From Armigeres subalbatus (Eukaryota; Arthropoda; Insecta; Diptera; Culicidae), in NCBI RefSeq assembly GCF_024139115.2, contig NC_085140.1:103862988-103926987 (forward strand): DNA of 64,000 nt. The letters are read 5' to 3'. How positions within the stretch are numbered: the stretch's first letter is position 1; each line of letters begins with the position of its first letter. The notes under the pieces are model-generated. The model did not search any database and was not told where the DNA came from. It saw nothing but the letters and a program-made list of their open reading frames with translations. The translations under genes were made by a program, and so were the position numbers. This document shows, in pieces, positions 22,670 through 33,616 of this stretch.

Positions 22670-23710
22670 GGTCACGAAAAGTGAAGCAGGATTTATTGTT
22701 AAATTTGATTAATCAAAATCAAAGAGTAACAAAAATAGTGGTAATTCAAATAACATTTTGAAATCAGGTATTTATTAGTATCGGCGGCAATTGACTATTT
22801 TCGAAATGCTGTTTGATGATCGGCAAACGCAGAATATTGCAATTTTAATCCAGAGTCTATTATATAGGAGCGTGCAAAGAGGATCTTCTTACTTATTCTG
22901 AATGATGCTCTGTTATTATGTTGAAAACTTTCATTTGTTCAACCTTCAAGTGACTTCACGGAGTGATCCATTCTAAAGCTTTTAATTGATAACCAAAGTC
23001 ACCACAGAGTGCAAACACGTAAGTTTCTTGCTGCAACTTTATTGGGGGGTGTATTGTTTTTTAAAGCTGTTTCTAGAACAAATCTAATACATTTCAATTC
23101 ATGAGTTTTAATTGCCATAATAATCATCAGGCGATAATTAAATTCCACCTTCAACAAGCATTTTGTTTACTTTGCTCGATAGGTAGATGGGTTTGACAGT
23201 TCAATAGATACCAAAAATTGCACGTTCTTTCCACTCTTGAAAAATACTTAGTTTTTTTACCTGAAATTACGTAACTTTTTACCTGATTTTCCTGATAGAA
23301 ATTTCATTCTATGTGAAAATCAGGTAAGTTCTACCTGAGTTTTGATAGACACTGATTGGGAAGTTTCACCTGAATTTTCTGAAGCATTGCCGTCGCATCG
23401 TAAATGTACCTGAAAATTCAGTGGAAACAACGTTTAGATTATTTGGGGATTGGTTCACTCTTGCGTAACTCTATATATAATAGACTCTGTTTTAATCCAC
23501 TGAAGTTGGTTTTACGGCGATTTTACGTGTGAATCAAACAGCGCTAATCCAAAAATCCACGGTTAAATTGTTTTTTTCAGCTATTGATTTTTTCATCCAC
23601 GCCGTTTCACGCTGCCGCCGCCGATAAAAGTCAACGGCGCGCCGCCGGGGCAAAAGTGACCATCACGCCGCCGCCGATGATATGACCGGCGCACAGGTCT
23701 CGACCCTACT
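22670..23710 (-). repeat. Long dispersed repeat with GC-rich end, filled copy
   Basis: From 'gtcacgaaaagtgaagcagg' through 'ctgtttgatgatcggcaaa' to the GC-rich block, this is the inverse of 59850-60260. It differs mainly by the hAT-type insertion at 22851-23489. The GC-rich end (23575-23710) is copy 3 of the CGGCG repeat. Confidence 0.8.
22851..23489. mobile_element. hAT-type MITE, 639 bp
   Basis: The ends are CAGAGTCTATTATATA and its inverse, 16 bases perfect. The 8-bp target TTTTAATC is present exactly at 22843-22850 and 23490-23497. CAGNG-type ends plus an 8-bp duplication are the hAT signature. The related repeat at 59.85-60.26 kb lacks the insertion. The interior has 'caggtaagtt..acctga' palindromes and no transposase frame. 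Confidence 0.9.
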
Positions 23711-23949
23711 TACTCAATTTTGGCTTCCCGTACGGATGTTCGAGGTTGGGTGAATTAAACTCACTATTGGGTAGTTTATTTCTTCCGTTTATATTACAAA
23801 AACAAAACATTTAAAAAACCTGCACGTAAAGAAAAAACCTTATAAGTTCTGGCAAAATACAATCGAAAATACTAATTCTCGCTTAACTTTTCAAGAGAAC
23901 CTAGGTTATATTTTTTTGATAAATCGCGTTAAATGTTGCAAACAATGGA

Positions 23950-24145
23950 TTATTGGCAGTGGCTGATTTTCTACCCGCCGCTTCCACATCAAGGCGCTAT
24001 CGTATATGCGCAAATAGCCAGCAAGAGTAACTGCCAGAAATTTTATGGTAAAAGTCATCTAACGCGGTTTTCTCAAAATTAGGAACTTTTCACGAAAAAC
24101 TATTTGGTACCGGTTATGAAGGATGATGTCCGCTACTACCCCAAG
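23950..24145 (-). repeat. Dispersed repeat 'CTACCCGCCGCTTCCAC' copy 1
   Basis: The inverse of 32285-32475: 'gattttctacccgccgcttc', 'aactgccagaaattt', 'tctaacgc.ggttttctcaaa', 'tatttggtaccggtt'. A third fragment with 'cctacccgccgctgccg' is near 42485. Non-coding. Confidence 0.75.
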
Positions 24146-24422
24146 TAACCACGAAGCTATATATGTTTGCAAATAATACAGCAATTAAAGTTGACTTAAA
24201 GTGGAAAAAGGCCCCTTTACGACTGAAATAATTAATTACTTGACATGGGAAATAAAGACAGGTAATGTATCGCTGCATTCGTAATGCTGAAGTAGTGTAT
24301 CGTAGACTCGTGCTGATGAATAAATGCATCTTTACATCGGTAAACTGATCTAATGCCATTGCATTTAATAGCTGATTTTTGATTGATTAGATGCTTTAAT
24401 TAATGCTTGGTGGTTACTTGGG
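24140..24422. mobile_element. MITE with TIR CCCAAGTAACCAC.AAGC
   Basis: CCCAAGTAACCACGAAGC at 24140 and the inverse of CCCAAGTAACCACCAAGC ending at 24422 give 17 of 18 matching terminal bases around 283 bases. The target duplication is not clear. There is no coding capacity. Confidence 0.8.
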
Positions 24423-24984
24423 ACACTAAATATTTTTCTAAAGGTGCTTAATTTTGGGAAATCGGAACCCAGATGCCTTTCACCAATTCGATTTCAGAAA
24501 GCTAACTCCGAATGTGCATGCTTAATCGCCCAAAGCGGAGATTCTATACTGATACTAATTGCTGCTATGAACACGCGTGCTGGTGTATACCTATGGCCAG
24601 AGAAAAGAAAACAACAAAAGACCAATGGCTAAAATTGAGCAGGGGGGGCAGAGGTAGGGGACATGTCCAAGGGCTTGACGATCCTCCCAGGCCATCTGCA
24701 GTTGATGGGCTGCCCAGGATGTGGTGGGGTTTGACAGTGGGCCCTTTAAACCTCTATAAAAGCTGCATGTATCCGCAAGTAGGCCAAAGCGACCGTGTGC
24801 CGCTCAAAGCACAAGCCCAAGTCCTGGTGTTAGGTGGGACGCTAAACAGCCCTGACACGACGGCCCTCCGACGAGACAGGAGGTTTGCGCAGGCCCAATA
24901 AGCCGCCTAAAAAACTCATTACGAACGACATATAAAGATACGACTCGATACAATCGGCAAGACCTAGGCGACGAATACAGGATC

Positions 24985-25660
24985 GATTGGAAGCTTGGAA
25001 CATGGAATGTAACGCTAGGTTTCGCAGGTTGCGAAGGATATCTACGATGAATTACATCCCGCAACTTCGATCGTCGTAGCGCTGCAGGAGATTGCTGGAC
25101 AGGACAGAAAGTGTGGAAAGCGGGCATCGAGCGGCTACCTTCTACAAAGCTGTGGCACCACCAACGAGCTGGGAACCGGCTTCAGTGCTGGGAAAGATGC
25201 GCCAACGCGTGATTGGGTGGCAGCCAATCAACGCAAGGATGTGCAAGCTGAGGATAAAGGCCGTTTCTTCAACTATAGCATCCAACGCACTGCTCACACG
25301 AAGGACGACGACGAGAAAGAAGCGTCATCGCAGCTGGAGCAGACATACGATGGATGCCCACTGCGGACGTCAAAATCGTCATCGGTGACATGAACGCCAG
25401 GTAGGAAGGGAGGAAATGTATAGACCGGTCATCGGACCGGATGTCTGCATACCGTATCGAATGACAACGGCCAACGATGCTAAACTTGCAGCCCCGCGGA
25501 ATGGTAGTCCAGCACTTTCTTCCCCGAAGAAATATCCACAAGGCCACATGGAAATCACCTAACAAGAAACGGAAAACCAAATCGACACGTTCTAATCGAC
25601 GGTAAATTCTTCTCCGACATCACGAAGTGCACTTACCGCAGTGCGAATATTGAATCCGCC
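24985..25660 (+). pseudogene. AP-endonuclease-like domain of LINE copy B
   Basis: Frame fragments give 'RLEAWNMECNARFRRL'-type sequence overlapping 'WKLGTWN', then 'VKIVIGDMNAR' (the GD.N motif of APE-type endonucleases), 'GPDVCIPYRMTTANDA' and 'VLIDGKFFSDIT'. The GDMNAR and LIDG..SD blocks are the expected active-site neighbourhoods. Frameshifts separate them. Confidence 0.75.
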
Positions 25661-25872
25661 ACTACCTCGTGCAGTATGTCTGCGCTCAAAACTCTCGACG
25701 GTGTCAACACGCGTCGACCGCCGCGGCTTAACATTGGGCGGCTACAAGACGGTAGATTAGCCCAAGACTACGCGCAGCAGCTGGAAGTGGCACTCCCGAA
25801 GAGCAGCTGGCGCAGCATCTCTGAAGATGGCTAGAGATATTCGATCTGCCATTGAAGCACCGCAACGCTGCA

Positions 25873-26189
25873 GACTAGACCCGTAATGCTGGAGAACTTT
25901 ACGTGACGGGGTAGATCTACCACGGTTACTGCGTACAGGCAAATCGACCCAAACTTTCATATCCAACCGTAGTACATGAGGTGTGTTCGTGGCCTCGTTA
26001 AGTAGTACAACACTCCTTCCTCTCCCTAGTTCGGTGAAGATGGCTGGCCAGGAGTAGTAATCCATGCTTTGTTATTTGTTTAGACGAATCAAGGACCATC
26101 CTGTCTGATAGATTCTGAATGATTCAGTGAGTATCTAGTGTCCATCTACGAATACACCGTAACAATGCTAAACGTAATGCTAATGCCTT
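25873..26189 (+). mobile_element. 317-bp retroposon insertion inside LINE B
   Basis: It is flanked by AGCACCGCAACGCTGCA (25856-25872) and AGCACCGCAACCGCTGCA (26190-26207), a 17-18-base target duplication. Copy A is uninterrupted here. The 3' end has 'aacaatgctaaacgtaatgc' short repeats rather than poly(A). It is probably a 5'-truncated LINE of another family. Confidence 0.75.
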
Positions 26190-26819
26190 AGCACCGCAAC
26201 CGCTGCACTAAGCACGGTGGCTCCGGACGAGAACGACTGGTATGACGGCGAATGTGAGCAAGAAGGAGAAGAATGCAGATGGGCGAGATTGCTGCAACAC
26301 CGCACGAGGGCGAAGAGGCACGATAAAACGGCGCGGAACAGACAAAACTCGATTTTCGGAGGAAAAAGCAGGAAGATCGAGACCGTGAAGAAGGAGCGAA
26401 CTGTACCGCGCTTAACACACGAAAGTTCTGAGAAGTGAACCGTTCACGTAAGGGCCACGTGCCACAGCCCGATATGTAAGGACATAAACGGAACCTTCTT
26501 ACGAACGAGCGTGAGGTGATCCAAAGGTGGCGGCAGCACTACGAAAACAATGAATGGAGATATGGCAGACAACGGTGGCGGTATGGTATGAACCTAGGAG
26601 ACGCGCAGGACATGACTTCCGGCTCCAATCTCCAGGAAATCCAGGAGGAGATCGGCCGGCTGAAACAACAAAGCCCCTGGGTTGACCAACTACCAGGAGA
26701 GCTGTTTAAACACGGTGGTGAAGCACTGGCTAGAGCGCTACATTGGATTTCAAGGTTGGGGAGGAGGTTCCTGCAGGAGTGGATGGAAGGTGTCGTGTGT
26801 CCCATCTACAAAAAGGGCG

Positions 26820-27900
26820 ATAAGTGGATTGTAGCAACTACCGCGCAATCACATTGCTGAACGCCGCCTACAAGGTAATCTCTCCCAAATTTTATGCCGT
26901 CGACTAACACCAATTGCAAGAGAGTTCGGGGCAGTACCAGGCGGGATTTATGGGTGAACGCTCACCACAGATCAGGTGTTCGCCATCGTCAGGTATGCAG
27001 AATGCCGCGAATACAACGTGCCCACATCATCTATTTATCGAGCCAAATGCTATGATACAATCGATCGGGACCAGCTATGGCAGCTAATGCACGAAACGGT
27101 TTCCGGATAACGATCGGTGATTGCAGACGATGGATCTGATGCGTAGTTCGAGTTTCAGGGCATTCTCGAGTCCTTCGAAACCCGTAGAGGGTTACGGCAA
27201 GGTGATGGTCTTTCGTGTTGCTATTCAACATCGCTTTGGAGGAGTAATAGCGCAGGGATTACACGAGTGGTACGATTTTCACTAAGTCCGTCCAGTATTT
27301 GTCGCCGACGACATTGATATCATGGCACGTAACTTTGAGAGATGGAGGAAGCCATATCAGACTGAAAAGCGAAGCTAAACGGATTGGACTAGTCATCAAC
27401 ACGTCGAAGACGAAGTACAAGATAGGAAGAGGTCAAGAGAAGCACGTGAGCCACCCCCACGAGTTTCATCGGTGGTGACGAAATCGAGGTTTGAAGAATT
27501 GTCGTACTTGGGCTCACTGGTGACGCCGATAACGATACCAGCAGAGAAATTCGGAGACGCACAGTGGCTGGAAATCGTACGTACTTTGGATCGCAAGACG
27601 CTCCGATCGAATAGAGTTCGCCGCCGTACCAAACTGACTATCTACAAAACGCTTATAAGACCGTGAGTCTCTACGGAACGAGACCTGGACGATGCTCGTG
27701 GAGGACCAACGCGCACTGGAGTTTTCGAAAGGAAAGTGTTGCGTACCATCTATGGTGGGTGCAGATGGCGGACGGTACGGAGGAGAAGAACACCGAATTA
27801 TCAGCTGTGGGAGAACCATCCATCGTTCAACCGCGAAAATCGGACGACTGCGATGGGCCGGGCACGTAGCCAGAATGTCGGACAGTAATCCGTGAAATGG
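26820..27900 (+). pseudogene. Reverse transcriptase of LINE copy B (frameshifted)
   Basis: Plus-strand frames yield 'NYRAITLLNAAYKVI', 'QYQAGFMGERSPQIRCSPS' (a frameshift lies inside), 'YDTIDRDQLWQLMHE', 'FVADDIDIMARN' at about 27297-27332 (the FADD-type catalytic box), 'RSNRVRRRTKLTIYKTLIRP' and 'LRWAGHVARMSDSNP'. The order is that of non-LTR RTs. At least eight frame changes occur over the region. Confidence 0.85.
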
Positions 27901-28089
27901 TTCTCGACAACGATCCGATGGGCACAAGAAGGCGAGGTGCGCAGCGGGCAAGGTGGATCATTCAGGTGGAGGACGATCTGCGGCCCTCCGCAGACTGCGT
28001 GGTTGATGCGCGTAAGAACCGAGCTGAATGGAGAAGGCTTTATAAGTACAGCCACTCGGCCTTAGTCTGATGATAAATAAACAAAATTG

Positions 28090-28935
28090 ATAAAACTAAA
28101 TTTGATTGTTACTTTGGACGTTTGATATACAGGGCATGCAAAACGTCCAATGTAACAATAAAATTCAAATGAAACAAAACTGTACATAGGTCTTACTAAT
28201 TATGTTCAGAAATACAGTTTATAGACTGTAAGGAATCACCGTTTTTATATCGAATGTGAAAGGGAATCGATAAACTGACAACTAAAAATAAGTATGAATC
28301 CTAGTTAAATGCAAGCAAAGCGTAGTACTTGACAGAGTGTATGTGATTAAGAGTGCGACACTGTCAGAATTGGAACAAAATTCATCTTCATTCCTATAAA
28401 AAATCGTGTTCCAAAGAGCAGAAGATTCCGTCAAATGCGGCACATGTCGCCACTCTTTAATTATTGTCGCGCTTATCTTTTTTCAGAATGCTGGCGGTTC
28501 CATATCGCAGGCTCGACTGCGAAGGTAAACGTCAAGATAGCCGCCGTGTTAGAAGATAAGCAGAATTTTTTTTCTTCTAATTTTGGCACAGACCTGTTGA
28601 TCCATATTTTAAGCAGAATTTTCCCGCTCAAAACAAAACCACGTGCTTTTCGCGAAATGACAGCAGTGTTCGATTGTATTGATTGTATTAGGTGAGAGGC
28701 AAAAGAGTCACTGAGTAAGTGGACGTTTATCATGGCAAGTGCATATGGTGGGTGAGATTTTCATTGACTCTGGTTGTGTTTAGGACCATGATTACCTGAG
28801 AAGTAACCAGCAGGAAGCCGCAGTATTCTATTTTATCTCGAGATGCATAATACATACACCAGACTTGATAAGTATATAGTTTTTTGTAAATCCATTTACA
28901 AATAAATATTTGTCATACACTCTAGACATGATAGT
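28090..28935. other. Spacer with one possible micro-exon
   Basis: No gene is recognised. 'ttttttcag' at about 28487 and 'gtaaac' at about 28526 flank 38 bases starting AATGCTGGCGGTTCC, which may be a chance splice-like pair. Confidence 0.35.
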
Positions 28936-28939
28936 TTGA

Positions 28940-30060
28940 TAACTATTCCACGTATTCTGCTTTGGATAATTCAATTGGCAAGTAGTAAGTTCGTGGGAAG
29001 TTATCAAGCCGGATTCGTTGACGGCCGCTCGACAACGGACCAGATCTTTACTGTACAGCAAATCCTTCAAAAATGCCGTGAATATCAGGTCCCAACCCAA
29101 CGCACCATCTGTTCGTTGATATCAAGGCGGCATACGACAGTATAGACCGCAAAGAGCTTGGAAATTATGGAAACAGCTACTAAACCATTGCACTGATCAA
29201 AGCAACGGTGGTGTTCAAAAGTGTGAAGATTTCGGGCGAATACTCCAGTTCGTTCGAATCGCGCGGGGACTAAGACAAGGTGATGGACTTTCGTGCCTGT
29301 TGTTCAACATTGCGCTGAGGGTGTCATGCGGAGCCGGGTGTAACAGCGGATCGATTTTACAGATCCAGTCAATTTATTTGTTTCTACGGATGACATGGAC
29401 ATTGTCGGCCGAACATTTCAAAGGTGGCAGAACTGTACCGCCTGCAACGCGAAGCAACAAAAGTTGGACTGGTGGTTAATGTATCGAAGACAAAGTACGT
29501 GCTTGTGGGCGGAACCGAGCGCGACAAGGCCCGTCTGGGAAGCAGTGTTACGATAGACGGGGATCCTTCAAGGTGGTCGAGGTATTCGTTTACCTTGGAT
29601 CCTTGCTGACGGCTGATAATGTTAGTCGAAATACGAAGGCGTATCATCTGTGGAAGTCGGACCTACTACGGGCTCTGAAGAAACTGGGTAAAAGATTCGC
29701 CACCTGCACTAAATGCAGTCAGCGTACAAGACGCTTCGGACGTCGAGACGTGCCTAGACCATTCTGGCGGCTGCAAGAAGACGGTGTGTGGCGGCGAAAT
29801 GAACCACGAGCTCGCCCAGTATTACGCAGGACATGTTGAAGAATGCCGCAGCAACCCTGCAAAGATGGTGTTGCTTCCGATCCGGCAGGTAGAGACGGCG
29901 GCACAGCGAGCGAGGTGGGGACCAGGTGCAAAACGACTTGGCGAGCGTGGGGCGTATTCGAGGATGGAGAGATGCGGCCTCGAACCGTGTATTGTGGCGT
30001 CAAATGGTTGATTCAGTGTTATCTGTTTAGGTGTAAACTAAATAAATGAAATGAAATAAA
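28940..30060 (+). mobile_element. LINE copy C, related but distinct family, 5'-truncated
   Basis: It starts inside an RT ('VGSYQAGFVDGRSTTDQIF') and ends after 'ctaaataaatgaaatgaaat'. The protein blocks are parallel to copies A and B but the residues differ, for example 'VPVFVDIKAAYDS' against 'FIDFKAAYDT', so this is a separate family of the same clade. It sits about 0.9 kb downstream of copy B in the same orientation. Confidence 0.8.
28985..29850 (+). pseudogene. Reverse transcriptase fragment of LINE copy C
   Basis: Blocks across frames: 'SYQAGFVDGRSTTDQIFTVQ', 'ILQKCREYQVP', 'DIKAAYDSIDRKELG', 'GLRQGDGLSCLLFNIAL', 'DDMDIVGRTFQ', 'TKVGLVVNVSKTKYVLVGG' and 'VEVFVYLGSLLTADN'. The DD catalytic pair is retained but the frames are shifted around it. 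No RNase H region follows. Confidence 0.8.
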
Positions 30061-30364
30061 TGAACTTTAGTATTAATTAGGTTAGATAGGGTTCTTATAT
30101 CAGGGTTCACTCACTTCGACAGTAGATGGGAGAGACTAGCGCGGGGGTGAAAAATTCATTTTCGTGCAAAACATAAACAAAACTCGGTGGCTGCCCCATA
30201 TAAAAATCCAAGATTTGATTCTCGTAATTGGCATACCGTTACAGATGCTGCTACACCAAGGCTACACCTGTTTGTATTCACCTTGGGTTAGATCATAAAA
30301 AATTTTAAAAATATGTCAGCAAAAAGATGAATGCGTGTCAAGCACAGAAGACCAGTTCAAGAGA

Positions 30365-30500
30365 TTAAAGGTTCCCCAACACACGCGACACGACAGTCGC
30401 GACGCGATTCTATCGCTTTGGCGACAGCGATCGTCGCCGTTGGTATGGAAGCGTAACAGAGTATTGCGCACGCAACGAGATGTATCGTCGTGATAAACCG
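30365..30500. mobile_element. MITE fragment with CGCGAC palindromes
   Basis: 'acacgcgacacgacagtcgc' and 'gcgacagcgatcgtcgccg' are overlapping GTCGC/GCGAC palindromes typical of a MITE end. Only one end is clear. It lies directly upstream of the Nse1 exon. Confidence 0.45.
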
Positions 30501-30550
30501 GCGACAAATATCATTTTATCTGCTATTTATTCATATTCGGCCCATTACAG

Positions 30551-31191
30551 ATGCTGGATGACCCGGCACCGACCGAAGATCAGTTGCATGAAATCGTTAC
30601 CGAGGTTAACGCTCGAAGACGCCTGATCAACGACTCATCCGGCTGGAGTACGATCCCACCCATCAGGATTACTACGTGCGAATCTCCGACACTCCGCTGG
30701 ATCGGTTTCACATCCTATACCGGTCCGGAGGTCAATTCTTCCGTGTGATCCTTCACGAGCTGGCATGCAGAGAGGGATACGCTGGGGCAGATTGACTGTC
30801 TGAATTTGACTTCGAAGGTGGTCGTCCCTGGTGGAGGCCGGGTTTCTTGACCAAAGTCGTGCCGAGGAGCTCATCAATGAGTGGCTAACCAGTGGTTATC
30901 TGGCCCTGACGGGAAAGAAATCAGCTTCGGTCCCGACGATGGTCGAGTTTGATCGGTATTTGTTGGAAAAATTTCCGATCAGATGCGCAAGTGTCGGCTG
31001 TGCAAGGAGGTGTTGTTTATGTAAGGATGACAAGGTTGGGTATTTTAGGAAAAATAATTTGAATTCTTGTCTTTTACAGGGCGTGAAATGTGCCAAATGC
31101 CCCGAAATGTTGCAAGTCGATGAAGAAGTATCTCGTAAGGATGAAGAAATGTCCCGCCTGCAAAAAAATCTGGACTGCATCGCTGGAATGA
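30551..31191 (+). pseudogene. Nse1: Nse1 (SMC5/6 complex RING-like subunit), frameshifted locus
   Basis: Exon 30551-31020 follows an acceptor (cccattacag) and begins ATG at 30551: 'DQLHEIVTEVNA', then in a second frame 'DYYVRISDTPLD' and 'GGQFFRVILHELA', then 'CLNLTSKVVVPGGGRV', then 'SRAEELINEWLTSGYL' and 'VEFDRYLLEKFP'. The RING-like tail is in pieces: CRLC (30992-31003), KCAKC (31086-31100) and KKCPACKKIW (31144-31173), ending TGA at 31189-31191. This is the layout of NSMCE1/Nse1, which partners Nse3 and Nse4 in SMC5/6 DNA repair. Five or more one-base frame changes occur, and the His/Cys pair between KCAKC and CPAC is missing. The retained intron and poly(A) signal argue against a processed copy. 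Sequencing error is an alternative. The first exon was not found. Confidence 0.8.
31021..31079 (+). other. Nse1: Intron of Nse1 (59 bp)
   Basis: GTAAGG at 31021 and a pyrimidine-rich CTTTTACAG ending at 31079 bound 59 bases, a normal size for a small insect intron. It falls between the first cysteine pair and KCAKC. Joining the exons as written is one base out of frame. Confidence 0.7.
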
Positions 31192-31303
31192 ATAGAATTA
31201 TCTATATGCATTATGTTTTTGTGAAGGAATTTTTGTTTTTTTATATTTAGAATTTTGGTTTGTTTTACACTAACATTATTATCTTCGAGATATATGCGAA
31301 CTG

Positions 31304-31309
31304 AATAAA
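31304..31309 (+). terminator. Poly(A) signal AATAAA downstream of Nse1
   Basis: AATAAA lies 113 bases after the Nse1 stop, in AT-rich 3'-UTR-like sequence. Confidence 0.5.
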
Positions 31310-31319
31310 TATCAGGACT

Positions 31320-32055
31320 GAACCGCTAAGATAAAGCATGCTTCACTATAAGGGGACCTGGGAGCTATGAACACCTCAAGCCTAAGGTTATAATCAATCT
31401 GCGCTAAATTGTATATACGCACTGTGTTCAGAATAACAGCAGGGAAGCTGATTTTCATACAAAATGGCCAAGTTTGATGCTGTAACTTTTTACCCTAATG
31501 ATCGAATTGAGCTGAAATTTTGGCAGTGAACTCATTATCCACCATTTCCATATTGGATTGTTTTGAAATGAAATTTCAACTAAGTAGAACGATTTTTAAA
31601 TAGTTCGTTTTCACTATCTCATGAAGGTAACGGCAGCTTGGCAGCTTTATTAAATCATCTCTCATTTTTTTCATCTAGGTAGGATCCTTTTTTGACAAAA
31701 TCACTGCGGTGCTCGAGCTATTTGCAAATGTAAAGATTGTAAATGTCACTAATGAGCGGAATTGAAGATACAGCGCCACCTAGAGTATGATTTTCCCTAT
31801 ATTTAGTAGATTTTTCCATATAAATTCATGCTCGTTTAACATCCACTTAGACTTGACGGATATGGCTAAAATGTTTCAGCTTCTGTAATCAATTTTTTAA
31901 ACCAATCTTCTAATTTATTGAAACGGTTCTTTGGAATGCTTTGTCAAAAGCTTCCATTTCTTTTCTTCATTTCATTATTTATTCCTCCAGAAACTGCTTT
32001 GAGCGCTTAAAGCGGCACACTAGAGTTAACTTTCTGAAATCAGTATGAAGAAGAG
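31320..32055. other. AT-rich spacer
   Basis: A string 'tgtgttcagaataacagcag' near 31421 resembles a Tc1-like terminus but no partner end was found. Otherwise nothing is recognised. Confidence 0.4.
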
Positions 32056-32060
32056 ATAAG

Positions 32061-32229
32061 TTACTAGATAAAGATTGTCGCTTCGGTTCCCTTTGTTCTG
32101 CTGCTCGGAACATTTTGGGTACCAAGCTGTCAAATCGTATGGATTTTCCTTCTTTGACATTTAGCTCCCTATCCTCGCCAGCAAAAGATGTTCCGGACAG
32201 CGACGACAGCGACAGTCTTTATCTAGTAA
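32061..32229. mobile_element. 169-bp MITE, TIR TTACTAGATAAAGAYTGTCGC
   Basis: The 21-base ends at 32061-32081 and 32209-32229 are inverse with one mismatch. Inside, 'ttccggacagcgacg' and 'gctgctcggaac' extend the hairpin. Non-coding. Confidence 0.85.
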
Positions 32230-32284
32230 TTCAATATCTTCTGGCGAAAGGATCTAAGGTTCGATTTCAAAATTAAGCATTCTG

Positions 32285-32475
32285 ACGAAAAATATTTGGT
32301 AGTAGTAGCGGAGACCATCCTTCAACCGGTACCAAATATTTTTTCAAGAAAGTTCTCTTATTTGAGAAAACCTGCGTTAGATGTCTTTCGCCACAAATTT
32401 CTGGCGGTTAACTGCACATACTATAGCCCCTGGAGTGGAAGCGGCGGGTAGAAAATCAGCTACGCTCAATAATTC
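32285..32475 (+). repeat. Dispersed repeat 'GGAAGCGGCGGGTAG' copy 2
   Basis: The inverse of 23950-24145 over about 190 bases, including 'accggtaccaaatatt' and 'ggaagcggcgggtagaaaatc'. Confidence 0.75.
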
Positions 32476-32479
32476 ATTC

Positions 32480-33612
32480 CTCCGAATTTCCAGCAAGAAT
32501 TCTTTTCACAATTCTAGGACAAAATTTCAGGAATTTCCTTAAGAGTTTCCGAACGAATTAGTCCTACCGAATTTACAAAGGAACTCTGCATGCATTTCGA
32601 CATTCTCAAGAATTATTCGAATTTACGGAGATAAATCCAGAAATTCCTTTGAAATTCAAGACATTGCTTTGAAAATTAAAGAGGCTAATCTAAGAAAATT
32701 TCGAAAATTTCAGAATCCATTTACAAATTCTTTTTGGGATTTCTTTAAAATTGGTATCTGTTCCATTATTATTAACATGTCTATATCAATAAATTCGCAA
32801 AACAGGCAATTTAGGCTCAATTTGTGTCGTGTTTTGTTATCCGGAGTGCTCATTACTGAAAAAAAAAACAAAAATTAGAAACAAAACAATGCGCACCAAT
32901 TCTTTGTTTTCGAATGGTATTGATTTTGGCATAGGTATGAATTCAAGGAGCAGTTTCCCATTTGGAAAATTTCTTCGAAATACCTATGGAAGATCCCGGA
33001 TATTCCTCGGAATACCACATTGGTTAGGATATCTTCAAAATTCTTTTGTTAGAAACTCTTCGAAATTCTCAGAAATTTCTTTGAAATCATTTAGGAATTT
33101 GTACGGAAATGGAATTCTCACGGAATTTACTCCAGGAATAATTTAGAAAATTACGCCCGAATTCACTTCACATTGCCAAAGAATCCTTCGGAAAATTCTT
33201 GAAGGCATGAACTACTCCGAAATTTTCTAAAATCAGATGAAATTTCTTCCAAAATTCCTGAATTACTATTCGAAATTTTCGAATTTCTTAAAGAATTGAA
33301 TAGAAAATACCGAAGTATTTGAGAGGAATTTGAAAGAATCCTAGACAAAGTTTCCGAAAGAAAAATATGAATGATCTCAAAGAGTTTCTGAAGTAACTTC
33401 CACTAAATAGTAATATCCGAAAGCCTCATGGAATTTCTTATTTGAATTTCTGGAGGAAAGTCCTAAGGAATTCCTAAACAAAATGAAAAGAATTCCGTAA
33501 TGAAGTTCTGAAGAAATTTCGTAGGAACTCCAAACAGAATTTCTTCCATAGTGTTTTCGAAGGGATTTCTTAAGGAATACGAATTTCCGAAGAAAGGGAA
33601 TTTTCCTTGAAA
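32480..33612. repeat. GGAATTTC-type degenerate array, block 4
   Basis: About 1.1 kb of 'gaatttc', 'ggaattcc' and 'tcttcgaaa' units. Several Phe/Lys/Glu-rich open frames on both strands are products of the array. Confidence 0.75.
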
Positions 33613-33616
33613 CAAT

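Larger units (their letters stand above)
24640..28085 (+). mobile_element. LINE copy B, nearly full length, RTE-like
   Basis: A G-rich leader (24640-24960) with 'gatcctcccaggccat' precedes the endonuclease, a linker and the reverse transcriptase, ending with 'cactcggccttagtctgatg' and an A/T-rich tail. It matches copy A over their shared part, in opposite orientation. A separate 317-bp element interrupts it at 25873-26189. All frames are broken, so it is a dead copy. The 5' limit is approximate. Confidence 0.85.

Noticed and set aside
27514..27951. 145-codon open frame on the minus strand
   Set aside because: It is antisense to the RT of LINE copy B, whose sense-strand blocks are recognisable.
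28488..28525. 38-bp micro-exon between ttttttcag and gtaaac
   Set aside because: Too short to judge; no partner exons and no conserved residues.
31420..31445. Tc1-like transposon terminus 'tgtgttcagaataacagcag'
   Set aside because: No inverse partner or TA-flanked second end was found in the window, so no element can be delimited.
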